Below are positions 1 to 6,984 of a DNA stretch of 7,596 bases, piece after piece. Position 1 is the stretch's first letter. Each line of letters opens with the position of its first letter. The notes below the pieces were generated by a model, which saw nothing but the letters and a program-made list of their open reading frames with translations, did no database searches and was not told the DNA's origin. Source of the stretch: STC-74 sp043756665 (GTDB lineage Bacteria; Patescibacteriota; Gracilibacteria; BD1-5; UBA2023); assembly GCA_043756665.1 (NCBI GenBank), contig JAYUQR010000128.1, positions 1 to 7,596 of the forward strand. Direction: 5' to 3'. The position numbers and the translations under genes were made by a program.

Positions 1-241
1 GCTTCTTAAAGCTATTTTGGGTATTTTGCATTTTTTGCAATTTACTATCATCTGTACTCGTTTTGAGGTCATCGAGCTCACCATCAGCATATATCTTCGC
101 TATATGACGAGATATGCCACTTGTATCAGTATCATAGAGTTTGCTCATCTGAGATTGTGTCATCCAGATAGTATCTTCGAAGAATACAACTTCAGGAATC
201 TCGAGGTGAGAAGATGGATCGGTATATATGATGGTCTGCAT
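1..241 (-). CDS. RhuM-family protein, N-terminal part (runs off the window)
   Basis: The first 80 residues are visible; the gene continues past the left edge. The protein starts MQTIIYTD and contains E-D-T-I-W-M-T-Q-S-Q-M-S-K-L-Y-D-T-D, then S-R-H-I-x-K-I-Y-x-D-G-E-L. This matches the pattern typical of RhuM/Fic-associated N-terminal domains, in which a predicted helix-turn-helix follows an 'xWxTQxQMAxLF' motif. The RhuM family was named from a Salmonella pathogenicity island; its biochemical role is unclear and members often sit in phage-like or defence regions. The ATG at 239-241 is the only normal start codon between the upstream in-frame TAG (311-313) and the conserved region. It lies 17 bp after the stop of the restriction-modification gene on the same strand, so co-transcription is likely. 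The visible part contains no in-frame TGA, but it has only two glycines. Family assignment is from memory of the motif. Confidence 0.7.
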   Translation of the reverse strand, partial: MQTIIYTDPSSHLEIPEVVFFEDTIWMTQSQMSKLYDTDTSGISRHIAKIYADGELDDLKTSTDDSKLQKMQNTQNSFKK

Positions 242-248
242 AGTATCT

Positions 249-275
249 ATAATAAAAATTATGTTTCCCCTTCAA
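249..275 (-). promoter_or_regulatory. Possible promoter upstream of the RhuM-family gene
   Basis: On the minus strand, TTGAAG (270-275) is followed after 15 bases by TATTAT (249-254), and the ATG of the RhuM-family gene begins 7 bases later. If used, transcription would start almost at the ATG. The sequence overlaps the 3' end of the restriction-modification gene. It is AT-rich, so a chance match is quite possible; its main support is the matching arrangement at three other starts in this window. Confidence 0.3.
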
Positions 276-3200
276 TTATGGTAGCCTCTTCAAAAGCTAT
301 TCCATAAACCCTATCCACCTCCTCCATTACCCTATTTGTCTCTGTAAGTGCCACGATCATGGACTGATAGTGAGCGATGTCTTCCCATGTGAGAGTGCGT
401 CACTTGCGATCCTTGAGCCACTTCTGTGCTGGCTGATATCCTCCGATATAGAAGTTCCAGGCAACTTCTGGAACATCACCGAAATACTGGAGAGAGTTAA
501 TATATACTCGCCTTTCCACATACGATACTTTCTCGACTTCCCCATTCCCCGGGACTGGAAATATCGTGATATATTCCTCGACTTTCGGTGATTCGAGAAG
601 ATGAAGTCCACGGAGTTCTCCACCGAGCTTCACAAGTGACTCAAATGAAGCTCTGTCTTTCGGATAGGGTACTCGTGGAAAATCAATTTTGAGAAACTCC
701 CGATACTTCTCCCGATACTTCGGAGAATGAAGGACGGCGTAGATATAGTCGAGCACTTCTTCAGGACTGGTTTCTCGACCGACACTTTCACTGATCTTCG
801 CCCATATCGTCGCATCGAGATTGGGAGTCTTCGCCATTCATTCTAGAGTTTCAGAATCGGAATATAGATAAAGAGGAAAACAGTATGATTGATCACCTAT
901 ATTATGAATATCAACAATTTTATTAGTTATAAAAATTTTATCCCATGAATTAGAGGATTTACTAGTTTTTGCTGTAACTAATCATATAGATCAATGAAGA
1001 ATATTAGACATAATATCCCGTCTTCAGTAGTCGATTAAATTATCAGAGTAAAGTATATATCTATAATCGAAACATCTGAAATGGTAAGCATTAAGAGTTT
1101 GCTCAAAGCTATCTCACTTATTTCTACGAGCATTCTCTATGCTCCAATCTCGATTATCTGAAAGTTTATACTTATCTCGTAAGAAAGATTCACTTAAAGT
1201 TAGATTATAGAAGTCTGAAAAATTATTAAGTAAATTCTGTGATGTAAAATCGACAGTAAAATCATCTCTATGGGTCTTTATAGCTGAGCTGGATTTTAAA
1301 AAAAGATTATCTAGTTTAAATCATAAATTATAAATTCATATTCAGTCTTCATTAAGGTTTCTAAAGTATCCATGATTTGCTAAAGATAAATTATTCCATT
1401 GTATTTCACCAAAATTCATTTTTTCTAAAAAATCATATTTTTCTTGCCTTTTCCCATAGAGATCATAGTGAAATATTCATCTTTTGGTAGGATTTTTTGT
1501 TTTCACAAAAATACCAATACTAACTCACTGCATGATATCGAATACATTTTCATCTTTACTACCATTAGGTGACTTTTCTTGTTTACGAGCATCTCCATGG
1601 AGATTCAAAATATAAATACTATCGAAAGTTTCACGTAAATGCTGTCGCATTTGACGATGGATGATACCATCGATGAAAGAATTATTTGAGATATATGCAA
1701 GTATTCACTCGCCATTTTTCTCGATAAGTGATTCTCCGAATCGGATGAATTTGATATAGTCATCTGAAAGTGGTTGGATATTTCGCTCATTAAGATTTTT
1801 CTTATAGTCTTTCATGAGCTCTTCTATCCAAGGACTTTTATTCGTACTGCTCACGCTATATGGAGGATTCCCGACGACGATCATGACAGGTTTATCTTGC
1901 TTCACTTCATCTGCCTGCCTTGCTTCATCCGTGATTGACTCAAGGAGTCCGAAGAGAGTGCCTTGGTCTTCTTTAGTGGTTTTTGCTTCATCCAGAGAAT
2001 TCGTAAGGTAGATCTGGAGACGTTTCTCGATATTAGTCACTCCAGTTTCTGCTAGAGTGAGTCAGAGCTTCAGATGGGCGATCGTATAGCTCGCCATCAT
2101 GAGTTCGAATCCGTGAAGTCGAGGCAGGAGGTCAGCATTCACATAGCTCTGCCACATCCCCGCTTGCCCGCTCATCTTCGAATGGACATGTCGGACGATC
2201 TCATCGAGAAATGTCCCTGTTCCTGTAGCAGGATCGAGGATCTGGACTCGGTGAGTCTCTATCATCTCTGTTTTTCGGTCTCATTTTTTGTCGTATTTCT
2301 GGATCTCGCGTTCGACTTTGATCTTACTCGTATCCGCGAGTCACTTCGAGAGACCGAAATGAGTCTTGAGTACATCGTCGATCGCTCTGATGATGAACTT
2401 CACGACGGGAGCAGGCGTATAGAATACTCATCTCTGCATACGGAGATCACTATCATACTCACCGAGGAAGTCCTCATAGAAGTGGATGACGGGATCATGA
2501 GTCTCCTTCTGATACATACCATGCATCAGTGCGTGGACATCCGCATGCGCGAATACTTCGCAGAGCTCATCGACGATATATTCGAGGCGTTTCTCATATC
2601 CTTCTCCTGCTATATGGTCGAAAAATCTGCGGAGAAGAGGATTCGACTTCGGGACGAGATCACGAGCCTCGACCCGAGAAAAAGTCTCTGGAGTCTGATC
2701 ATGATATCGGGCGACGAAGAGTCCGTAGACGAGTGTCTGAGCATAGAGATCAGCGAAGTCATCATGTGAGAGATCATGGAGGATCTCGGACTTGAACGTG
2801 TGATAGAGTTTCCAGATATCAGGATATTTCTCGGTGTTTTGCATCATCTCACGGAGATTATCTCGGACTCGCTGTGCCTTACCACCCATGATCTTCGCGA
2901 GGTGAGAAGCAGACTTGATCCGCTCTTTTCCTGTCGAGACGAAATCTCTCATCCTCCGTTCGAGCATCGTAGCATTGTCTCATCATGCTTGGGAAATCTT
3001 CCAGTTTTTGCGATCAGAGTGACCGAGGAGAATAGGAGTTTCGTAGGCCTGCCCATAACGGTAAAACCGAAATTCGAGATAGTCAGCGATGATGAGATTA
3101 TCATATCAGAAATATCGAGAAGCTTGATTGGACTTTTCTATCGTATCGAGATTTTTCCCGATATCCTTCACTTCGATATAGAGAATAGGGATGATGGTAT

Positions 3201-3396
3201 CGCCATTTTTCTTCGCGACCATGAAGTCAGGCTTATTTCCATCACCTGTTTTGTCCTCATGTTTTATACGATATCCCTCTGATTCAGGGAATATTTCTCG
3301 CAGATAGTTTTCGAAAGGAGTACGATAAGAGTATTCACTACTGGTCGGAGAGAAGAGTGAAGCAAGGTCGATGAGATATTTCTGAGAGGAATTCAT
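259..3396 (-). CDS. Type ISP-like single-chain restriction-modification enzyme (nuclease + adenine methylase + specificity domain)
   Basis: Read with TGA as Gly this is one unbroken 1045-aa gene from ATG at 3396 to TAA at 259; the standard code cuts it into at least five pieces in one frame. It probably methylates adenine at a specific site and cleaves unmodified DNA. Residues 1-100 hold a PD-(D/E)XK nuclease core: P56-D57, then E75-V76-K77. A coupler-like region follows (about 130-380). The N6-adenine methylase has motif I D-P-A-T-G-T-G-T-F-L from D388 and motif IV N510-P-P-Y513. The C-terminal part (about 590-1040) resembles Type ISP specificity domains, with a F-R-C-F-D-Y-R segment, an I-G-L segment, F-P-L-Y-L-Y, and a final G-G-Y-Q-P-A-Q-K-W-L-K-D-R. 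No Walker A helicase motif is visible, unlike LlaGI-type ISP enzymes of about 1,570 aa, so this resembles the shorter helicase-less relatives. The start is fixed by an in-frame TAA just upstream (3406-3408). There are 19 in-frame TGA codons, at 400, 838, 982, 991, 1024, 1114, 1321, 1336, 1342, 1477, 1525, 1705, 2062, 2281, 2341, 2428, 2980, 2983 and 3106. The part coding for residues about 586-852 is markedly AT-rich. Confidence 0.92.
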
Positions 3397-3402
3397 ACGA
3401 CG

Positions 3403-3430
3403 ATTTTATCTATTTCCCTCCTTTTTCCAA
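3403..3430 (-). promoter_or_regulatory. Possible promoter of the restriction-modification gene
   Basis: On the minus strand, TTGGAA (3425-3430) and TAAAAT (3403-3408) are 16 bases apart. The hexamer TAAAAT ends 6 bases before the ATG at 3396, which would give a leaderless message. An AAGGAGGG stretch (3416-3423) lies between the two boxes, 19 bases from the ATG. That is too far for a normal ribosome binding site, and it would not be in the transcript if this promoter is used. Neither box is perfect. Confidence 0.35.
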
Positions 3431-3525
3431 CTCTTTCTGACGTTTATTTTCCCGAATGTTTGATATGATACACCCCTCATCAGTAAGAGAAAAATTTGAT
3501 TGTACTGTATCCGAAGTGATGATTT

Positions 3526-3552
3526 TTGCAATTTTCTCTTTTTCCCTATAAT
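3526..3552 (+). promoter_or_regulatory. Promoter with perfect TATAAT, just upstream of the 109-aa gene
   Basis: TTGCAA (3526-3531), a 15-base spacer and TATAAT (3547-3552) precede the ATG at 3559 by only 6 bases, so the predicted transcription start coincides with the start codon. The 13 bases TTTTCCCTATAAT are identical to those in the promoter ahead of the membrane-protein gene at 5142. That repetition makes a chance occurrence less likely. Confidence 0.55.
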
Positions 3553-3558
3553 CCTCTC

Positions 3559-3888
3559 ATGCCCAAACTGAAACTCGAACATATCGACGCTCTCTCAAAA
3601 GGGAAGAAGTCAGGGATCCGTATCGGGAGCCGAGCCGTCCCACACCATCTCAATGCCTATGAGCGAGAGGAATATGAGCGAGCACTCAGGCGATGATATC
3701 TCACGATTGACATACGTTCTCGTCCGAATCTCGCGAATCTCTGGATGCTCGTCAGTGAGTCTCGAGGGACAGCATGTATCATACTCCACCGAGATGGAGA
3801 GAAAGCACTTATCACTTCTAATGCCCTGACGATATTCGATGGGAGTCTCGCTGATGCGAAAGAGAACCTGAAAAACCTTTCTTTATAA
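3559..3888 (+). CDS. Hypothetical protein, 109 aa
   Basis: I do not recognise this protein. It starts ATG at 3559, six bases after a perfect TATAAT, and ends TAA at 3886-3888. There is one in-frame TGA (3694, Gly46), inside A-L-R-R-G-Y-L. Under the standard code the gene would stop at 45 codons, which explains why it is easy to miss. The N-terminus is lysine-rich (S-K-G-K-K-S-G-I-R-I-G-S-R), followed by a charged stretch with many Glu and Arg (about 33-45). From about residue 47 there is a mixed part of probable beta strands (T-I-D-I-R, W-M-L-V, A-C-I-I-L-H) and a closing helix. There is no signal peptide or membrane segment. Codon choice (ATC, CTC, CGA, TCG) matches the neighbouring code-25 genes. 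It is the first gene of the plus-strand cluster. Small size and basic N-terminus would suit a nucleic-acid or ribosome-binding role, but that is only a guess. Confidence 0.75.
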
Positions 3889-3907
3889 TCATATCTTTAT
3901 AATCATA
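3880..3907 (+). repeat. Perfect 14-bp tandem duplication spanning a stop codon
   Basis: The 14-mer TCTTTATAATCATA occurs twice in direct succession (3880-3893 and 3894-3907). The first copy contains the TAA stop of the 109-aa gene. Each copy carries a TATAAT (3884-3889 and 3898-3903), so the duplication creates a second possible -10 box ahead of the photolyase-like gene at 3943. Confidence 0.85.
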
Positions 3908-3908
3908 A

Positions 3909-3934
3909 GATTCCGGCATAAAGCCGGAATGACA
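3909..3934 (+). repeat. REP-like hairpin
   Basis: ATTCCGGC (3910-3917), a 5-base loop and GCCGGAAT (3923-3930) form a perfect 8-bp stem, flanked on the right by GACA. The layout GATTCC...GGAATGACA is the same as in the two elements at 6849-6930. This is the common REP/short-palindrome type seen in many bacteria. It lies 9 bases before the ATG at 3943, so it would form a hairpin in the leader of that gene if transcription starts upstream. There is no following T-run, so it is not a standard terminator. Confidence 0.7.
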
Positions 3935-3942
3935 GAAATATT

Positions 3943-5076
3943 ATGCCACTCAAAATCCCCACTCCAACATTCCCAACCGACTGAGCGAGTATCGAGGCAC
4001 GTATCGATGCGATCGATCCTCTCCGATATGCGAAGTCGCGGAACTATGTCGATGGCGCGGTCACGTATCTCTCACCCTATATTTCTCGAGGATTTGTGAC
4101 AATATTCGAGATCCGTAGGCGAGTTCTCGCCCGAGAGTACAAACCCTATCAGATCGAACAATTTCTGAAGGAACTCGCATGGAGAGAGTATTTTCTCCGT
4201 GTCTGGGAATCACTCGGTACTGAGAAACTGATGACTGATATCAGATTCGATCAGGAAGATGTCCTGTCTCATGATATGCCTCGTGCATTTCTCGAAAAAA
4301 ATACGGGAATAGATGCCTTCGATGAGGGGGTCCGTATTCTCGAAGAGACGGGCTATATGCACAATCACCTGCGTATGTATGTCGCTGGAACGGTGACCAA
4401 TATGTCTCATGCTCATTGGCAGTCTCCGTCTCGGTGGCTCTATAGTCATCTCCTCGATGGTGATATCGCCTCGAATACTCTGAGTTGGCAGTGGAATGCT
4501 GGAGTATTCTCGTCGAAAAAATATATCGCTAATCAGGAAAATATCGATCTGTATACGGGATCGAGTCAAAAGGGGACATTTCTCGATCGATCCTATGAGA
4601 ATATCTGGGAAACAACAGTACCAAAGCCTCTCCAAGAGTTCGTCCCCTATGAGATCGTGACGCCACTCCCAGAGAGCGATAGGCTCTCGATCGATCCGAG
4701 TTTCCCGATATGCCTCTATACGCACTATTGTCTCCATCCGGAGTGGATGAGTGATGTTCCAGCCAATCGTATCCTCGTACTCTCTCCATCGCATTTTCGA
4801 GATTTTCCCGTGACTGCGAAAGTGATCGACTTCATCGTCTCCCTCGCTCGCGACAATATCCCAGGGATTCATATATTCGTCTGAGAGATCGGGGATCTCA
4901 GAGATCAATTTCGAGTGACCTCAGAAAAAGAAATTTTTCTCATCGATCATGTCCTCTTCAGGGGTATCGATGGAGTGACGAAAACTCCCTATCCGTATAT
5001 GATCCCACAGGTTTCTGGATACTTTCCATCATTTTTCACCTACTGGAAACAGGTAGAGAAATATATGATGCGATAG
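3943..5076 (+). CDS. Photolyase/cryptochrome-like FAD protein lacking an N-terminal antenna domain
   Basis: This 377-aa protein runs from ATG at 3943 to TAG at 5074-5076, with TGA read as Gly at 3982 (Gly14) and 4882 (Gly314). Residues about 15-210 are the FAD-binding helical domain of the photolyase/cryptochrome family: T41-Y-L-S-P-Y, W80-R-E, G137-Y-M-H-N-H-L-R-M145, then L-D172-G-D174-I-A-S-N178 and W182-Q-W184. The usual N-terminal alpha/beta antenna domain is absent. Instead, residues about 220-377 form an alpha/beta-looking C-terminal part (N-R-I-L-V-L-S-P-S-H-F, I-H-I-F-V-G, Y-F-P-S-F-F-T-Y-W). The arrangement matches an uncharacterised group of bacterial proteins labelled 'deoxyribodipyrimidine photolyase' or 'FAD-binding domain-containing'. 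Whether it repairs DNA or senses light cannot be told from sequence. It follows the 109-aa gene by 54 bp on the same strand and precedes the membrane-protein gene by 65 bp. The ATG is supported because family members begin just before the F-P-T-x-G/x-A-x-I-x-R segment seen here. Confidence 0.88.
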
Positions 5077-5103
5077 AGACTCATTTTCGAGCGTGTATTC
5101 GAG

Positions 5104-5130
5104 TTGATTTTCATGGATTTTCCCTATAAT
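5104..5130 (+). promoter_or_regulatory. Promoter with perfect TATAAT ahead of the membrane-protein/photolyase pair
   Basis: TTGATT (5104-5109), a 15-base spacer and TATAAT (5125-5130) lie just ahead of the ATG at 5142. The predicted start of transcription, about 5137, would leave a leader of roughly five bases. TTTTCCCTATAAT is shared exactly with the promoter ahead of 3559. It would drive the 5142-6766 gene pair independently of the upstream photolyase-like gene. Confidence 0.55.
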
Positions 5131-5141
5131 GATCCTCCACT

Positions 5142-5450
5142 ATGCCGATACAAAATAAACATACCTATCGACAAATCCTCAAGAATTTTTTTTATCGCAT
5201 TCGTGTGCATCCATGGCATGAACGGATGATGATGCTCCCATTTTGGGTGAGACTCTTCATAGCTGTGATCCTTTTCATTATCGGAATCATCGGACTTCTC
5301 ACGCCGATACCAGCATGATGGCTCATGATTCTCACTGCATGAGTACTCGTATTCGGACTTCACATGGTGAAACGACAGGTGGTAAAAGCATTTTTTCTGC
5401 TTCGACTACATCGAGTGATCGAATATATCCGATATACGTGGAAAAAATAA
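5142..5450 (+). CDS. Small two-helix membrane protein, PGPGW-like
   Basis: A 102-aa protein that only appears when TGA is read as Gly (5316, Gly59; 5340, Gly67). It has a basic N-terminal region (about 1-36, R/K/H-rich) and a first hydrophobic segment at about 37-53 (L-F-I-A-V-I-L-F-I-I-G-I-I-G-L-L). A short turn with T-P-I-P-A-G-W (54-60) follows, then a second hydrophobic segment at about 61-74 and a basic, probably helical tail. The turn resembles the P-G-P-G-W motif of a family of small predicted transmembrane proteins of unknown function, but two of its residues differ. By the positive-inside rule, both ends would face the cytoplasm. Its TAA stop overlaps the photolyase ATG by one base (TAATG), so the two are likely translationally coupled. 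The role in relation to the photolyase is unknown. Confidence 0.8.
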
Positions 5451-6766
5451 TGTACAAACGATCACTCTTCATCTTCCGTCAGGATCTCAGGCTCCAGGAT
5501 AATACTGCGCTTATCGAGGCAATAAGTTACTCAGAAGAAGTATTTCCGATATTTATCCATGATACTCGAGCAATCGAGGATTTTGGTGTGGATGATGCGA
5601 GATTCTGATTCATCCGTGAAGCGCTCGAGGCGATCGATACTGAGCTCCAGAAGGTCGGATGAAGACTGACAGTATATCAGTGAGTTCCAGAAGATATTGT
5701 GAAGGAACTGATAGAAAAATATACCATCGATGCAGTATTCCTGAATCGATCATATTCTCCGAGAGGGAAGGTTCGAGATGATGCTATCCTAAAGATCTGC
5801 GATGAGAAAAATATTGACTTCCACTCGTATCAGGACTTTCTCCTCGTCGAACCCCACGAGGTCGAGCAGAGAAAGGTATTCACTCCATTCTCGATGCTCT
5901 GGAAGAAATTCCTGATCGCGTATCCAGAACGACTGAATGTTCGAGAATTTGATGGTTCGAGAGTTTCATGGTATGTACCAAAAGATCACAGAGAGATTTC
6001 AGAGATTATGACTGTTCCATATCACCGATACTGGACAGTCGATCTCGGTCGTGAGCGTATGGAAAGAGATTTTTCTCACTATGATGCACTCAGAAATATC
6101 CCATGAGTCGATGGTTCGACACGACTCTCGCCATATATACGGTTTGGTATATTCTCTATTCGGGAGATCTATAAAAAAATATCATCGAATCCCACACTGC
6201 TTTCTGAGATTATTTGGCGAGAGTTCTGGTATCATATTGCCTACTATTTTCCATTCACCTATGAGATAGAATTCCAAGAACGAAAGAGATCGATCGAGTG
6301 GAGTCGTGATGCGTCGAGTTATGAGTGGGAAATGTTCCAGAAGTGAAAGACTGGATATCCACTCGTCGATGCTGCCATCAGGCAACTCATAGACACTAAC
6401 TGGATGCATAATCGTCTGCGTATGGTAGTAGCCTCTTTTCTCACGAAAAATCTCGGAATTGATTGGCGTATAGGAGAAAAGTGGTTTCGGAAATACCTCA
6501 TCGACTATGATGAAGCTGTGAACTATGGGAACTGGCAGTGGAGTGCCTCCGTCTGAGCCGATCCGAAACCGGTACGGATTTTTAATCCATTGCTTCAGTC
6601 TGAGAAGTTCGATGTAGAGTGTAAATTTATCAAAAAATATCTTCCAGAACTAGAAAGTATTGATGCGAAAAAAATTCACTCACTTGAGCTCCAGGGAGTA
6701 TATTATCCGCCTATCGTGGATCAGAAAGAGAGTGCAGCGAGAGCGAGAGAGCGGTATAGGAAATAG
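5450..6766 (+). CDS. phrB: Deoxyribodipyrimidine photolyase (class I CPD type)
   Basis: A 438-aa flavoprotein predicted to split UV-induced pyrimidine dimers with blue light, ending in TAG at 6764-6766. Residues 1-130 form the antenna domain (S-L-F-I-F-R-Q-D-L-R-L-Q-D-N). The FAD domain follows: T-R-L-S-P-Y, I-W-R-E-F, K-G-K-T-G-Y-P, W318-M-H-N-R-L-R-M325, D352-Y-D354 and N358-Y-G-N-W362-Q-W364, then R-I-F-N-P. Against the E. coli enzyme as I remember it, W362 and W339 match the electron-transfer tryptophans W382 and W359, W284 plausibly matches W306, and N358 matches N378. Six in-frame TGA codons (5606, 5660, 5681, 6104, 6344, 6554) give residues 53, 71, 78, 219, 299 and 369. G299 and G369 are near-invariant glycines in this family, which supports Gly rather than Trp. 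Six of 18 glycines use TGA. It starts inside the stop of the upstream membrane-protein gene. Confidence 0.96.
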
Positions 6767-6848
6767 GTGATAGGATATAGATTATAGCTGATAGCGTCAT
6801 ATCATTTCGAATGAAGTATAGTACTTTAACTTATATAGTACCAATTCC

Positions 6849-6930
6849 TGTCATTCCTGCGAAGGCAGGAATCTCTCTATCCAGTTCTTTGTATGTGGCA
6901 ATGTAGATTCCTGCCTACGCGGGAATGACA
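6849..6930 (+). repeat. Inverted pair of REP-like palindromes
   Basis: Two roughly 25-bp elements face each other. The left one (6849-6873) has stem ATTCCTGC/GCAGGAAT around GAAG. The right one (6906-6930) has stem ATTCCTGC/GCGGGAAT around CTAC, with one G-T pair. Their ends (TGTCATTCC and GGAATGACA) are reverse complements, and the whole elements differ at two positions after inversion. They could also pair with each other across the 32-base spacer. The stretch from the photolyase stop to here (6767-6848) is AT-rich, holds repeated GATAG/ATAG words and shows no gene. Confidence 0.8.
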
Positions 6931-6956
6931 AGAAAGAAACGCCGCAAGCGGCGGGG
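6931..6956 (-). terminator. Rho-independent terminator of the Sel1-repeat gene
   Basis: Read on the minus strand, a GC-rich hairpin (CGCCGC/GCGGCG, 6940-6953, preceded by CCC) is followed by TTTCTTTCTT. It lies about 29 bases after the stop of the Sel1-repeat gene, in the right orientation to end its transcript. The U-run is interrupted by C residues, so it may be moderate in strength. Confidence 0.7.
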
Positions 6957-6984
6957 AATTTAACCCTAAGAGAGATTAAAGCGC

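Noticed and set aside
17..307. Plus-strand open frame at the left edge
   Set aside because: It overlaps the RhuM-family gene and the 3' end of the restriction-modification gene on the other strand, both supported by motifs.
2074..2769. Long plus-strand open frame inside the restriction-modification gene
   Set aside because: It is antisense to a recognisable methylase/coupler region, has no family resemblance and results from the codon bias of the real minus-strand gene. The same holds for 2529-2795, 2776-3282 and 1814-2011.
259..3396. Decayed, multiply broken restriction-modification pseudogene
   Set aside because: Every interruption is TGA, never TAA or TAG, and the frame never shifts. Neighbouring genes show the same pattern at conserved glycines, so recoding explains it better than decay.
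3416..3423. AAGGAGGG on the minus strand as ribosome binding site of the restriction-modification gene
   Set aside because: It lies 19 bases before the ATG, too far for a normal site, and an in-frame TAA just upstream rules out an earlier start.
3909..3934. Rho-independent terminator after the 109-aa gene
   Set aside because: The hairpin has no T-run after it on either strand, and its sequence matches the REP-like elements at 6849-6930.
4210..4908. Minus-strand open frame of about 230 codons
   Set aside because: It is antisense to the FAD-binding domain with clear photolyase motifs. Its translation is rich in Arg, Ile and Ser, with no recognisable domain.
5450..6766. UGA read as tryptophan (code 4) or selenocysteine
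   Set aside because: TGA falls at conserved glycines (residues 299 and 369), while conserved tryptophans use TGG. The TGA codons are too many and too scattered for selenocysteine.
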